This document shows positions 33,042 to 42,700 of a stretch of 64,000 nt of DNA, one piece after another. The stretch spans positions 310,001 to 374,000 of the forward strand of contig NZ_JAFKCU010000003.1 in assembly GCF_017254845.1 (NCBI RefSeq), given 5' to 3'. The first letter of the stretch is position 1. The number at the start of each line of letters is the position of its first letter. The notes below the pieces were generated by a model. That model was given only the letters and a program-made list of their open reading frames with translations, was not told where the DNA came from and did no database searches. This DNA is from Algoriphagus pacificus (lineage in GTDB: Bacteria > Bacteroidota > Bacteroidia > Cytophagales > Cyclobacteriaceae). A program made the translations under genes and the position numbers.

Positions 33042-34328
33042 ATGGATTATTTGCGGGGTGTCTTAGGGCTTGCTGTCATCGTGATGATAGCTTTTCTTTT
33101 TTCAAACAGTAAGAAAAGAATTGACTGGAGACTTGTAGGAATCGGGATTGCCCTTCAACTGGTTTTTGGATTTTTGATTACCAAAGTGCCCTTAGTAGCT
33201 CAGGGTTTTGCTGTTCTCAGTGAAGCCTTTGTTAAATTTTTAAGCTTTAGCCGAGACGGTGCAGCTTTCATTTTTGGAGATCTGGCAGGAGACAGCTTTG
33301 GGTTTATTTTCGCCTTTCAGGTATTGCCTACCATTATTTTCTTTTCTACGGTTTCAGCAGGCTTGTATTACTTAGGAGTCCTTCAAAAGATTGTTTTTGG
33401 AATCGCATGGGTCATGGCTCGAACGATGCGACTTTCGGGCCCAGAAAGCCTTTCTGCCGCTGGGAATATATTTTTGGGTCAAACAGAAGCTCCGCTTTTG
33501 GTTAGACCATTTATTCCTCAAATGAGTAAATCTGAGTTGATGTGCTTGATGACTGGAGGAATGGCTACTATCGCTGGTGGAGTACTAGCAGGATATGTGG
33601 CATTTTTGGGAGGAGATAGCTTAGAGGAGCAAAGTAAGTTTGCAGCCTATTTGCTTGGTGCAAGTATCATGAATGCTCCAGCTGCGATTGTGATGTCAAA
33701 GATGTTTGTACCCGAGGTAGAAAAAGAAACCAAACAGGATAAGCTGGAAGTGAATGAGGAAGCAATGGGAGTAAACTTGATTGATGCCATGTCAATTGGA
33801 GCTTCAGAAGGTCTAAAATTAGCTCTAAACGTTGGAGCAATGTTATTGGCGTTTATTGCAGTGATCGCGGCGGTTAATTATGTCTTGAGCGGATTGATCG
33901 GAGAATATACTGGTTTGAATTCTTTTGTGGTTTCCAGTACTGGTGGTCAGTTCCAAGGCTTTTCATTAGAATATCTATTTGGCCAGGTTTTCAGGGTCTT
34001 TGCTTGGGTGATCGGAGTGGAATGGACTTATACCTTGCAAGTAGGTAGTTTATTGGGACAAAAGACTGTAATCAATGAATTCGTAGCCTATTTAAGTCTA
34101 TCTGAGATGAAGGAATTGGGAACACTTAGTCCCAAATCTATCGTGATAGCGACTTACGCACTTTGTGGATTTTCAAACTTCAGCTCCATTGCTATCCAAT
34201 TAGGAGGAATCAGTATCATTGCTCCCAATCAACAAGGAAACCTGAGCCGATTAGGACTCAGGTCTCTTTTAGCTGCCTCTCTGGCCTGTTTAATGACAGC
34301 AACTATTGCTGGAATGCTATTCGGTTAA
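33042..34328 (+). CDS. Concentrative nucleoside transporter (NupC/CNT family)
   Basis: A 428-residue inner-membrane permease that should import nucleosides with protons or sodium. About eight or nine hydrophobic segments are visible. The signatures fit CNT: GPESLSAAGNIFLGQTEAPLLVRP near 140-163, MTGGMATIAGGVLAGYVAFLG, and the substrate-site GVEWTYTLQVGSLLGQK with the late ALCGFSNFSSIAIQLGG. Together with the deoxynucleoside kinase elsewhere in the window it suggests nucleoside salvage. Its stop codon directly abuts the stop of the convergent M28 gene, with no terminator between. Confidence 0.93.
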   Translation: MDYLRGVLGLAVIVMIAFLFSNSKKRIDWRLVGIGIALQLVFGFLITKVPLVAQGFAVLSEAFVKFLSFSRDGAAFIFGDLAGDSFGFIFAFQVLPTIIFFSTVSAGLYYLGVLQKIVFGIAWVMARTMRLSGPESLSAAGNIFLGQTEAPLLVRPFIPQMSKSELMCLMTGGMATIAGGVLAGYVAFLGGDSLEEQSKFAAYLLGASIMNAPAAIVMSKMFVPEVEKETKQDKLEVNEEAMGVNLIDAMSIGASEGLKLALNVGAMLLAFIAVIAAVNYVLSGLIGEYTGLNSFVVSSTGGQFQGFSLEYLFGQVFRVFAWVIGVEWTYTLQVGSLLGQKTVINEFVAYLSLSEMKELGTLSPKSIVIATYALCGFSNFSSIAIQLGGISIIAPNQQGNLSRLGLRSLLAASLACLMTATIAGMLFG

Positions 34329-35804
34329 TTATTTTATCCCATACAAGGATTTTCCAACTCCTTCATATTTGTCACCTGGAACCCAAAAAGGTTTCTCGGA
34401 CATGTTAGCTATTTTTTGGGCTGCCAAAATATAGGCTTTCCAATATTTAACTGCGTAATCCAAATCGAATGATTCAACGCTATCCGCCTGTTTGTGGTAG
34501 TACTTGTTTATTTCATCATCAAAAGCAGTAAATCCCAAACTAAACGTTGGAGCAGGTACACCGTGCTTTGCAAAGCTTACATTGTCAGATCTATCGTACA
34601 AACCCTGTTCAGGAGCTGGATCTGAGATAGCTTTCAAACCAATTTCAGAAACTGCCTCTGAGATTAGATTATCTGCTGTGGTTCTTCCTAAACCAATTAC
34701 CGTGATGATAGAAGTGTCATTATAACCACCATTATCAATGTTCAAATTGAAAATGATGTCTTTCAAAGGAATAAGTGGATTAGAAGCAAAATAGGCACTT
34801 CCTAATAATCCTTTTTCTTCTGCTGTCCATGCAGCCAATAGAATAGATCTTTTTGGAGGGTTTTCAGCAAAATATTTTGCTGCATTGATCACAGCAACTG
34901 TTCCAACAGCATTGTCTCTGGCTCCATTGAAAATGGAATCTCCATTGGCATCTGGCTCACCAACTCCCACATGATCATAGTGGGCAGAAAGCAACACAAA
35001 TTCATTCTTAAGGGCAGGATCTGTTCCTTCTATCCAGGCAACAACATTTTTACCTTCAATTGCCTGATTGGTTTTCTTTTGAATTTTAAAGCGGGCTTCA
35101 TCCATTTCACCTTTTGCCATTTCTGACTTGATGGAATTTTTAGAGTCTTTCACCCAGATATACGGTAAATCTCCTGCTTCTCCTTGATCAATTGTCAATT
35201 GGGTTCTGTTTAAGAAACGGGAAACCAATTGCCAAGGAACGGATGGGATATTGAACATTTCAACAAGACCTACTGCACCGTTTTCTTTGGCAAGTTTGAT
35301 TTTCTCAGCGCCTAATGAAAACAAGGCTGCTGGACTCATTTGATCCGGTGCACCTACATTAGATACTGCTATTTTTCCTTTTAAATCTTTGCCTTCATAA
35401 TCCGCTTCCAGACCAAAACCTACATCTACGAGCTCATAGGATCCCTCGAGGTCTGGACCACTTAGTACCAAAAGGGTTTCTCCTTGCTCATAAGTTTGAC
35501 CGTCTATGACTATCTCTCCGGTTTTAGGAGGGGTAGACATCATAAATGGAATTAATTGATAATATCCGGTTGCTCCTGGTACTTGCTTCGCTCCATATTT
35601 CTCAAATTCTGAAGCAATGTAACTTGCAGCCATTTCGATTTCGGGACGGATAGGGTCTCTTCCTTTTAGTTCATCAGATGCCAAATAGCTAAAATGAGAA
35701 ATGGCCTCTTCTCTGTTAAACTTGTTTTCTATATCTGTCGATTGGGCGATAGCGAGTTTGCCTATTGCTAAAAGCATACTCAAGCTGAGGGTAATTTTTT
35801 TCAT
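34329..35804 (-). CDS. Secreted M28 peptidase with PA domain
   Basis: A 491-residue exported zinc aminopeptidase. I choose the ATG at 35804 (MKKITLSLSM), since it opens a clear signal peptide ending AIAQ; the upstream ATG at 35861 would add 19 unrelated residues overlapping truC. A protease-associated domain lies at about 120-250 (YEGKDLKGKIAVSNVG), inserted before the catalytic part. The zinc residues appear in LLSAHYDHVG, NGARDNAVGTVAV, WTAEEKGLLGS and NLNIDNGG. It is the second M28 of the window and lies downstream of truC on the same strand. Confidence 0.92.
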   Translation of the reverse strand: MKKITLSLSMLLAIGKLAIAQSTDIENKFNREEAISHFSYLASDELKGRDPIRPEIEMAASYIASEFEKYGAKQVPGATGYYQLIPFMMSTPPKTGEIVIDGQTYEQGETLLVLSGPDLEGSYELVDVGFGLEADYEGKDLKGKIAVSNVGAPDQMSPAALFSLGAEKIKLAKENGAVGLVEMFNIPSVPWQLVSRFLNRTQLTIDQGEAGDLPYIWVKDSKNSIKSEMAKGEMDEARFKIQKKTNQAIEGKNVVAWIEGTDPALKNEFVLLSAHYDHVGVGEPDANGDSIFNGARDNAVGTVAVINAAKYFAENPPKRSILLAAWTAEEKGLLGSAYFASNPLIPLKDIIFNLNIDNGGYNDTSIITVIGLGRTTADNLISEAVSEIGLKAISDPAPEQGLYDRSDNVSFAKHGVPAPTFSLGFTAFDDEINKYYHKQADSVESFDLDYAVKYWKAYILAAQKIANMSEKPFWVPGDKYEGVGKSLYGIK

Positions 35805-35853
35805 AGGGTTATTGATTTCCTTTCTAAAGTAAATGAATTTCCCTAAATGAGTT

Positions 35854-36567
35854 CTATTCAACAGCTATTTGGGATGAATCTAATTGGATATCCCGTAGCG
35901 TTTTAGTGAAATGGGGAGGGAGAGCGCAATTAAGGCTGATTCTTGAATCGATTAATGGATGTTTGAAAACCAAGCGATGTGCATGAAGTAGCAAGTTCGT
36001 TAGGCCAAATTGCTTTTCAAAAAAAATGTTTTGCTTGTTATCCCCGTGCTTTTTATCTCCTATGATGTAATGCCGGATATGTGCCAAATGTCTTCTTATC
36101 TGATGAGTTCTCCCAGTTTCTGGTTTTAGTTCAAGAAGACTGTACCTGCTGGTGGGATATCTGCCTGTTGTGTCAAAAGGAATTTCCGTTTCACCAATGA
36201 CCTGATAACTAGTTTGGGCCTCCTGCATCCTTCCCGATCGCTCGCTTTTCAGCGGATAATCAATCATCGCTTGCTTTACTGTAGGAATACCTCTTACTAA
36301 AGCTAAATAAGTTTTCTCTACCTCTCTCTCAGAAAATAAAGCCTTTAATTGGGGAAGAATGGCTTCTTGTTTTGCAAAAAGTAAAATTCCGCTGGTTGGC
36401 CTGTCAAGTCTATGAACAGGATGAACATGTTGTCCAATCTGGTCTCTTAGTAATTGCAAGGCAAAAACTGTTTCATCGGCGGCAATAGAAGTACGATGTA
36501 CCAAAAGACCAGAAGGTTTATTGATAGCAATCAGGTATTCGTCTTCGAAAAGGATTTCTAATAACAT
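35854..36567 (-). CDS. truC: tRNA pseudouridine synthase C (RluA family)
   Basis: It converts uridine 65 of tRNA to pseudouridine in E. coli TruC. The 237 residues lack an S4 domain and begin directly with LEILFEDEYLIAINKPSG. The catalytic Asp lies in VHRLDRPTSGIL, and the family motif ETGRTHQIRRHLAHI follows. The N-terminal 60 residues match E. coli TruC closely by eye (LVHRTSI..RDQIGQHV), more so than RluC or RluD. It follows mnmA, but an intrinsic terminator lies between them. Confidence 0.88.
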   Translation of the reverse strand: MLLEILFEDEYLIAINKPSGLLVHRTSIAADETVFALQLLRDQIGQHVHPVHRLDRPTSGILLFAKQEAILPQLKALFSEREVEKTYLALVRGIPTVKQAMIDYPLKSERSGRMQEAQTSYQVIGETEIPFDTTGRYPTSRYSLLELKPETGRTHQIRRHLAHIRHYIIGDKKHGDNKQNIFFEKQFGLTNLLLHAHRLVFKHPLIDSRISLNCALPPHFTKTLRDIQLDSSQIAVE

Positions 36568-36575
36568 AGGGATAT

Positions 36576-36606
36576 AAAAAGAAAGTCAATGGAGACACTG
36601 ACTTTC
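36576..36606 (-). terminator. Intrinsic terminator of mnmA
   Basis: An eight-bp stem GAAAGTCA (36581-36588) with 36599-36606 and a 10-base loop is followed on the minus strand by five T (36580-36576). It separates mnmA from truC. Confidence 0.8.
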
Positions 36607-36613
36607 TGAATTT

Positions 36614-37825
36614 TTAGAAGATGGTTCCTGATCCGATTGATTCCTCTTCATCATACCAAGCCACAAACTGACCAGAAGCAACACCTTTTTGGGGCTCGTC
36701 AAAAATGACATAAAGCCCGTTTTCTTTTCTGATTAAAGTTGCCCAAGTTAAGGGCTGACGATATCGGATTCTTGCTTTGTATCGAGCGCTTTCTCCAACT
36801 GCCAAAGTTAAATCCTCTCTGATCCAATGAATCTGATCGTTTTTCACAAAGAGACCATTTCTAAGCAGTCCAGGATGTGTTTCTCCCAAACCTGTATAAA
36901 TGATGTTTTCACGAGTGTCTGTGGCTATCACAAACAATGGTTTGCCAGTGCCACCTACATGAAGTCCTTTTCTCTGTCCAACAGTGAAATAATGGGCACC
37001 ATTATGTTCTCCTAGCACTTTGCCTTGATCAGCTGAATAATGCAAGGGTAGGGAAATAGCATCCAAAGTCTCAGTATCCCAGTCTTCTGCAGGGATATCT
37101 GCAGGAATTCTTTGGGATTGATACACTTCCAATTCTTCAGGGATTTGAATGATCTTTCCTTTTTTAGGCTTTAACTGCTGCTGTAGGAAATCAGGAAGTC
37201 TGACTTTGCCGATAAAGCAAAGTCCCTGAGAATCCTTTTTATCTGCGGTGATAAAATCTTGCTCTTTGGCAATTTTTCTTACTTCTGGCTTTTGTAAGTG
37301 ACCAATGGGAAAAAGAGCCTTACTTAATTGTTGCTGGTTAAGTTGGCAAAGGAAATAGCTTTGATCCTTATTTGGGTCTGCTCCGGCAAGAAGTTGGTAA
37401 ACCGGTTTTCCATCCACTTCTATTTCACCTTTCTGGCAGTAGTGACCTGTCGCTACAAAATCTGCTTTTAGCTTTTCTGCGGCTTTTAGGAAAATATCGA
37501 ATTTGATTTCTCTGTTACAAAGAATATCCGGGTTGGGAGTTCTACCAGCCTTGTATTCATCAAACATATAATCCACGATTCGCTCGCGGTATTCTTCACT
37601 GAGGTCTATAGCTTGGAAAGGGATTCCCAATTTCTCCGCAACTAGCATTGCATCCGTGGAGTCTTCCATCCAAGGACATTCATTGGAAATTGTAACTGAT
37701 TCATCGTGCCAGTTTTTCATGAACATCCCGATGACTTCATAGCCTTGCTCGATCAATAAATGAGCGGCTACTGAGCTGTCTACTCCTCCAGAAAGGCCGA
37801 CAACTACTCTAGGTTTTGTTTTCAT
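36614..37825 (-). CDS. mnmA: tRNA-specific 2-thiouridylase MnmA
   Basis: It adds sulfur to U34 of Lys, Glu and Gln tRNAs. The 403 residues have the PP-loop [15 protein letters not shown] at the N-terminus, the catalytic cysteines in [11 protein letters not shown] and SQGLCFIGK, and the domain transition [16 protein letters not shown]. The C-terminal beta barrel is complete, so the length exceeds E. coli's 368 by insertions in loops. It is monocistronic with its own terminator. A small inverted repeat lies 14 bases upstream of the start. Confidence 0.96.
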   Translation of the reverse strand: MKTKPRVVVGLSGGVDSSVAAHLLIEQGYEVIGMFMKNWHDESVTISNECPWMEDSTDAMLVAEKLGIPFQAIDLSEEYRERIVDYMFDEYKAGRTPNPDILCNREIKFDIFLKAAEKLKADFVATGHYCQKGEIEVDGKPVYQLLAGADPNKDQSYFLCQLNQQQLSKALFPIGHLQKPEVRKIAKEQDFITADKKDSQGLCFIGKVRLPDFLQQQLKPKKGKIIQIPEELEVYQSQRIPADIPAEDWDTETLDAISLPLHYSADQGKVLGEHNGAHYFTVGQRKGLHVGGTGKPLFVIATDTRENIIYTGLGETHPGLLRNGLFVKNDQIHWIREDLTLAVGESARYKARIRYRQPLTWATLIRKENGLYVIFDEPQKGVASGQFVAWYDEEESIGSGTIF

Positions 37826-37838
37826 AGCTTGTAATAAT

Positions 37839-37859
37839 TAATGGATTCAAGGTCCATTA
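37839..37859. promoter_or_regulatory. Inverted repeat upstream of mnmA
   Basis: TAATGGA (37839-37845) and TCCATTA (37853-37859) are perfectly complementary with a seven-base gap, centred 24 bases upstream of the mnmA ATG. It could be an operator or a leader hairpin; the role is unknown. Confidence 0.25.
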
Positions 37860-37933
37860 GGTTACAGATAGAGCGAGAACATCAAGCGACTAGCTTTTGG
37901 TTCTCTGGAAGCAAAATTAAGTATTCCAAAACT

Positions 37934-37982
37934 AAAAAAGGGAAAAAGCAAGGCTTCCTTGTGAAGATTGCTTTTTCCCTTT
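37934..37982 (-). terminator. Strong intrinsic terminator of the S9/ggt operon
   Basis: A perfect 15-bp stem (37937-37951 with 37968-37982) and a 16-base loop precede a run of T on the minus strand. It lies 20 bases after the ggt stop. This is the longest uninterrupted stem in the window. Confidence 0.92.
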
Positions 37983-38002
37983 GTCAGGAAGCATTTTCAG
38001 GT

Positions 38003-39718
38003 TTAAAACCCTACTGCTTTATCATCACCTCTTGGATCAGCTCCTCCTTCAAGTTTACCATTGGGTAAAACCAGAATAGCATCGACTTTTCCTATGATAG
38101 GATTGTTGTTTTCCAAAATGATATAACCCTTCGCTTTCAACTTGTTAATCAGTGTGCTGTCAAAAGAATTTGGCTCGAAACTGACAAGATCAGGTAACCA
38201 TTGATGATGGAATCTAGGTGCTTCGACTGCCTCTTGCATGCCCATTCCAAATTCATACACATTAAGAATGGTCTGAAGAACCGAAGTGATAATTGTTGAT
38301 CCACCTGGTGTTCCTACTACCATCCATAATTTACCGTCTTTTTCCACAAGGGTAGGAGTCATGCTGCTCAACATTCTTTTGCCCGGTTGAATGCTATTCG
38401 CTTCTGCGCCGATCAATCCAAACATGTTTGGCACTCCTGGTTTGGAGCTGAAATCGTCCATTTCATTATTCATGAAAAAGCCAAGTTCATCTATATATAC
38501 CTTCGATCCATAAGCTCCATTCAGGGTTGTAGTGACTGAGATTGCATTTCCCTCTGTATCAATAATTGAGTAATGCGTTGTTTCCATGCTCTCAGCAAAA
38601 GCGATTTTTCCTTCAGAAATCTCTTCTGATTTGGTTGCTTTCTCAAAGCTGAATGAGCTCATTCTTTCCTTTAAATATGCAGGATCCTTAAGTTCATCCA
38701 CTGGAATAGTCACAAAATCAGGATCACCTAAGTAATAGTTCCTATCCGCATAGGCTCTTCTTTCCGCTTCTACTAGGATCTGAATATGTTCTGGGCTGTG
38801 GTGGCCAAAGCCTTTTAGATCAAAAGGTTTAATCATTTCAAAAATCTGGGCCAATGTCATTCCTCCAGAACTTGGAGGAGGCATAGAAATTATTTTTAGA
38901 TCCTTATAATTAAAGACTACTGGTTCACGCCAAACTGCCTCATAAGAAGCCAAATCTTCTTCTGTAATGATTCCGCCCATCGATTGAATATGTGCAGTTA
39001 AGGTTTTTGCAGTTTCACCACGGTAAAATTCATCTCTACCATTTGAAGCAATTCTTTGTAAGGTCTCTGCCAAAACAGGTACTTTCAAAGTATCGCCAGT
39101 TGCAAAATTTTTGGCAAAGAAGGTTTCGGGACCATTTACTTCCACAACTACATCTCTTACTCTAGCCAGTCGTTCTGCTTGTTTCTCAGTCACAACATAT
39201 CCTTTCATCGCTAATTCGATGACTGGTTGAATGATTTCTGCTGGGCTCAGTTTTCCAAATTTTCGCTGTGCTTCAAAAATACCTGCAATTGTCCCTGGAA
39301 CTCCAGATGCCAAAGCTCCTTGAGTACTTAAACCAGGTATAACATTTCCTTCTTCATCTAAATACATGTCGGAAAATGCTGCTGAAGGGGCTTTTTCACG
39401 ATAATCCAATGAGCCAATAGATCCATCAGCCATTCTATAAACCATGAATCCTCCGCCTCCTAGGTTCCCTGCAAAAGGATAAGTAACCGCCAGCGCCATC
39501 TCAGTTGCCATCATGGCGTCAAAGGCATTTCCGCCATTCTTTATAATCTGTAAACCAATGGCTGAAGCTTCCTCTCTAGCTGAAACGACCATTGCATTTT
39601 CAGCAATAGTTCCGGTGATCCCTGTGGAAACCTCTTTTTTCTCTTGACATGAGAAAGTTGAAATAAAAAAAGTGGCACCTGCTAAAAAAGCGGATGCCAC
39701 TCGAAATGATTTTACCAT
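38003..39718 (-). CDS. ggt: Gamma-glutamyltransferase
   Basis: It breaks gamma-glutamyl bonds of glutathione and related peptides in the periplasm. The 571-residue precursor has a lipobox-like signal (FSC at Cys24), so it is probably a lipoprotein. The autoprocessing Thr is T380 in METTHYSIID, the start of the small subunit. The glycine-rich AGNLGGGGFMVY, the NEMDDFS segment and MTPTLVEKDGK..GTPGGSTI region complete the substrate site. Its ATG shares the TAATG junction with the stop of the S9 peptidase, so the two are translationally coupled. Confidence 0.95.
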   Translation of the reverse strand: MVKSFRVASAFLAGATFFISTFSCQEKKEVSTGITGTIAENAMVVSAREEASAIGLQIIKNGGNAFDAMMATEMALAVTYPFAGNLGGGGFMVYRMADGSIGSLDYREKAPSAAFSDMYLDEEGNVIPGLSTQGALASGVPGTIAGIFEAQRKFGKLSPAEIIQPVIELAMKGYVVTEKQAERLARVRDVVVEVNGPETFFAKNFATGDTLKVPVLAETLQRIASNGRDEFYRGETAKTLTAHIQSMGGIITEEDLASYEAVWREPVVFNYKDLKIISMPPPSSGGMTLAQIFEMIKPFDLKGFGHHSPEHIQILVEAERRAYADRNYYLGDPDFVTIPVDELKDPAYLKERMSSFSFEKATKSEEISEGKIAFAESMETTHYSIIDTEGNAISVTTTLNGAYGSKVYIDELGFFMNNEMDDFSSKPGVPNMFGLIGAEANSIQPGKRMLSSMTPTLVEKDGKLWMVVGTPGGSTIITSVLQTILNVYEFGMGMQEAVEAPRFHHQWLPDLVSFEPNSFDSTLINKLKAKGYIILENNNPIIGKVDAILVLPNGKLEGGADPRGDDKAVGF

Positions 39719-42099
39719 TAATCTTGAAGTAGGGTGGTGTTGAACAATTTAAGAATTCGTTTGTATTCGTCAGTCCACGAACTTGGCTCTACAAATCCAT
39801 GGTCTTCCACAGGGTAAATTGCCATTTCCCAATTGTCTTTGCCTAGCTCGATCAAGCGTTGTGAAAGTCTGACAACATCTTGAAAATGGACATTGACATC
39901 TACCATGCCATGAGCCATCAATAAATTGCCTTTCAATCCTTCAGCAAAATAGATTGGACCAGATCTTCTGTACGCGATAGGATCTTCTTCAGGTGTGTTC
40001 AGAATATTGGCGGTATAGCCGTGATTATAATGCGCCCAATCAGTTACAGAACGAAGCGCAGCTCCAGATTTAAATACATCTGGCTCAGTAAATAATGCCA
40101 TCAGAGTAATAAAACCGCCATAACTTCCACCATAAATCCCGATTCGATCAGCATCAACGCCTTGCGATGCTACTAGATATTTGGCACCATCTACTTGATC
40201 AGAAAGGTCTTTTCCACCCATATGTCTATAGATGCCTGTTCTCCAATCTCTGCCATAACCAGAACTTGCTCTATAATCAATATCCAAAACGGTGTATCCA
40301 AGATCAGTTAACAGGTTATGGAACATGTATTCTCTGAAATAACTACTCCACCATTTATGGACATTTTGCAAGTAGCCAGCGCCGTGAACAAAAATTACTG
40401 CCGCACCATTCTTTTTGGCTGGATCTGGAGCATATAACCTAGCTGGTACTTTCGCTCCATCCTCTGCTGTAAAATGGATGATTTCTGGATCTCTCCAGTT
40501 ATAAGACTTAAATTCTTCGCTTTGACCAAAAGTCAACTGAGTAGGAGTAGCCCCAACTTTATTGTCTTGGATATATAATTCTTCGGGTTTGTTACTGTAG
40601 GAATATATAATAGCAAGCTTTTTCTCGTCAGGGGATAAAGTCACATTATTGTTTCCAGTCATGGAAGTAAGCTTTTCCATTTTGCCACCCATTAAAGGCA
40701 TTTTATAAAAGTGCCTTTCTCCTGGATCAACCTCAGAAGTAGTCAAATACCAAGACTTTTGATCTTTGGAAATAAATGGATCAAAAACTTCATATTTACC
40801 AGAAGTCAACGCTGTTTTCTTACCAGAAGTCACATCCAATAGATATAAATGAGAATACCCACTTTCTTCTGATTGGAAGTAGATGTGCTTGTTATCTGGC
40901 AACCAGCCCATCGTTCCTCCGGAGAATGACCAGCCTATACCTGGACCTGCTATCCATGCTTCGTCTCTTTGTCGATCCAGGTTTTTAAGAGCTCCAGTTT
41001 TCAGATCAACTTGAGCAATCCATCTGTCTTTGTTGTCTGTAGATCTGATATTGATCACAGCATTTTTTCCATCTGGAGAAAAATATAGTTGCGATAACAC
41101 CAAATCTCTTTCTTTTTCTTCCCAGGTTTTTTCAGGATAATCTTTTACATAATCTGGAAGATCTTTGATTCCTGGTAGATCACTGGTCTCAATGAAGTAA
41201 ACCGTGTCTCTGGTCAAATCATAAATCCCTACTTCTACTAACGTAGGTTCTGTACCCACTTTTGATCTAGCATTTAGATCTGTAGTATAGCCAGAGGCAT
41301 CCACGTAATCAGGGACTTTTGTGGACTTATTGGAAGAAGGTCTTTCGTAGTAAGAGAAAGTGGCAAAATTACCATCTGGAGATAGTGTAAGATTGATAGG
41401 GTTTTTACCTTCGGTATAATAAGTGAATTCCTCTTCACCTGAGTCGGCAATGGACTCACGATAAGCTCTGCTTGCTTTTTGGGCTTCTTTTCTCTCATTA
41501 ACTACCTTGAGCAAGTTAAGATTATCCTTTTCCAGAAATCCCAATTCTTCTGTTTTATCAGAAGATCGCTCTCTGGATTTTGGTTTGGATCCATTAGAGA
41601 TACGGGTTACTTTATTAACATTTCCTGTGCTTCTATTGACGACAAAAATATTTCCATCTGAAGTAAAAGAAACCAGATTTTCATCTGCTAAAAAACTTGG
41701 GTTGGATAGATTTTGAAACCATTCCAAAACCACCGTTTCAGTTCCTTTTGCCAGATCCTCAATCTTTATGGTTTGATCTTCCAAAAACAATCGATGCGTT
41801 TTGGCAGCATTCAAGGAAGCAGAGTTTTTTCGAAGAGAGTTTTCTTCTGGCCAATGGACTTTAGTAATGGCCTTAGGGTTATCCAAATTTATTTTATACA
41901 GTGAATCCGCGGGATCATTTTCTACATTGTATCTGAAATAAATTTGTTTGCTTGCATCATCCCATCTCGCAGAAGAGGGGAAAGTTCCCATCCACTTGGG
42001 ATCTCTCATGATGTATTCGACTGATAAGGTACTTTGTGCGTAGGCTTGCGTTAGGGCAATAAATAGCAAGGGCAGAAAAAAGAGTTTTCGCTGCATCAT
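39718..42099 (-). CDS. Secreted S9-family prolyl oligopeptidase/dipeptidyl peptidase-like
   Basis: A 793-residue exported serine peptidase. The signal peptide is 1-22 (TQAYAQ). Residues 30-530 have WD/propeller-like repeats (for example FSPDGKNAVINI and LSPDEKKLAI). The alpha/beta hydrolase domain follows, with the catalytic triad visible as S659 in GGSYGG, D734 in VDVNVH and H767 in VEDHGF. No oligopeptidase signature favours POP over DPP IV decisively. It is the middle gene of the HPt-S9-ggt operon and probably supplies short peptides to ggt. Confidence 0.93.
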   Translation of the reverse strand: MMQRKLFFLPLLFIALTQAYAQSTLSVEYIMRDPKWMGTFPSSARWDDASKQIYFRYNVENDPADSLYKINLDNPKAITKVHWPEENSLRKNSASLNAAKTHRLFLEDQTIKIEDLAKGTETVVLEWFQNLSNPSFLADENLVSFTSDGNIFVVNRSTGNVNKVTRISNGSKPKSRERSSDKTEELGFLEKDNLNLLKVVNERKEAQKASRAYRESIADSGEEEFTYYTEGKNPINLTLSPDGNFATFSYYERPSSNKSTKVPDYVDASGYTTDLNARSKVGTEPTLVEVGIYDLTRDTVYFIETSDLPGIKDLPDYVKDYPEKTWEEKERDLVLSQLYFSPDGKNAVINIRSTDNKDRWIAQVDLKTGALKNLDRQRDEAWIAGPGIGWSFSGGTMGWLPDNKHIYFQSEESGYSHLYLLDVTSGKKTALTSGKYEVFDPFISKDQKSWYLTTSEVDPGERHFYKMPLMGGKMEKLTSMTGNNNVTLSPDEKKLAIIYSYSNKPEELYIQDNKVGATPTQLTFGQSEEFKSYNWRDPEIIHFTAEDGAKVPARLYAPDPAKKNGAAVIFVHGAGYLQNVHKWWSSYFREYMFHNLLTDLGYTVLDIDYRASSGYGRDWRTGIYRHMGGKDLSDQVDGAKYLVASQGVDADRIGIYGGSYGGFITLMALFTEPDVFKSGAALRSVTDWAHYNHGYTANILNTPEEDPIAYRRSGPIYFAEGLKGNLLMAHGMVDVNVHFQDVVRLSQRLIELGKDNWEMAIYPVEDHGFVEPSSWTDEYKRILKLFNTTLLQD

Positions 42100-42122
42100 A
42101 ACTTGTGGTATTTGTTTAATTC

Positions 42123-42470
42123 TTAATTAATTGTTGTCAAGAACTTATTTAGTTCTGAGATGATTACATCCAATTGAAGCTGGAGGGTCTGATTCAGTTC
42201 TTCAGAGTTTTCGAGGTTTGCTTCAATTTCTTCAAGCAGCTTGCGGGTTTTTAGCGCACCGATATAGCTCATAGATGGCTTTGCTTTGTGACATCTTTTT
42301 TTGATCGTCACATAATCATTTTCACCGTAGAACACTTCCAACTCTTTTAGATCTTTGATATTCGTATCCAAGATAATTTGGATCATTTCTCGAGTCATCT
42401 CAGGATCATCGTCACCAAAATACTGATAAATTGATTGCTCACTGATAAGTTGATACATGGTCGGGTTCAA
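42123..42470 (-). CDS. Orphan HPt phosphotransfer protein
   Basis: A 115-residue four-helix protein with the histidine phosphotransfer signature. The phospho-accepting His is H61 in CHKAKPSMSYIG, with the family's H-xx-K and Gly at positions 64 and 71. No receiver or kinase domain is attached, and no two-component gene is close. It precedes the S9 peptidase by 23 bases on the same strand, so it is probably co-transcribed. Its partners are unknown. The ATG at 42470 or the one four codons later could be the start. Confidence 0.85.
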   Translation of the reverse strand: MNPTMYQLISEQSIYQYFGDDDPEMTREMIQIILDTNIKDLKELEVFYGENDYVTIKKRCHKAKPSMSYIGALKTRKLLEEIEANLENSEELNQTLQLQLDVIISELNKFLTTIN

Positions 42471-42700
42471 AACAGTATAGATTGAAAAAAACTAGGATTG
42501 GTACACTTCCGATAAAATTAAAAACAATTTTCAATTTGTATAATTTTGGAAGGCTTGAATTCAGCTATTATTTAAATATTTTACGATAATCCTTGAATTT
42601 TTCCCATAATTCAAATTCTCTTCGGAACAGTTTTCTTTTTCGTGGGTTCTTTATTCTGATTCCTTAATTTTGCAGAGCAAGTCAAAAAGAACAGCAACTG
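42471..42700. other. Divergent promoter region without genes
   Basis: This 230-base AT-rich spacer separates the minus-strand HPt operon from the plus-strand small-protein operon. It holds two TAATTTTG boxes on the plus strand (42541-42548 and 42665-42672). I see no ORF or strong hairpin in it. Confidence 0.5.
42665..42672 (+). promoter_or_regulatory. Candidate -7 box (TAATTTTG) of the small-protein operon
   Basis: This exact TAnnTTTG match ends 28 bases before the ATG of the 50-residue protein, which gives a normal leader length. No clear -33 TTG is present at 17-23 bases. Confidence 0.35.

Noticed and set aside
37841-38068. A 75-codon plus-strand frame between mnmA and ggt
   Set aside because: It runs through the 15-bp stem of the ggt terminator and into the ggt coding region, has no domain, and is explained by those features.
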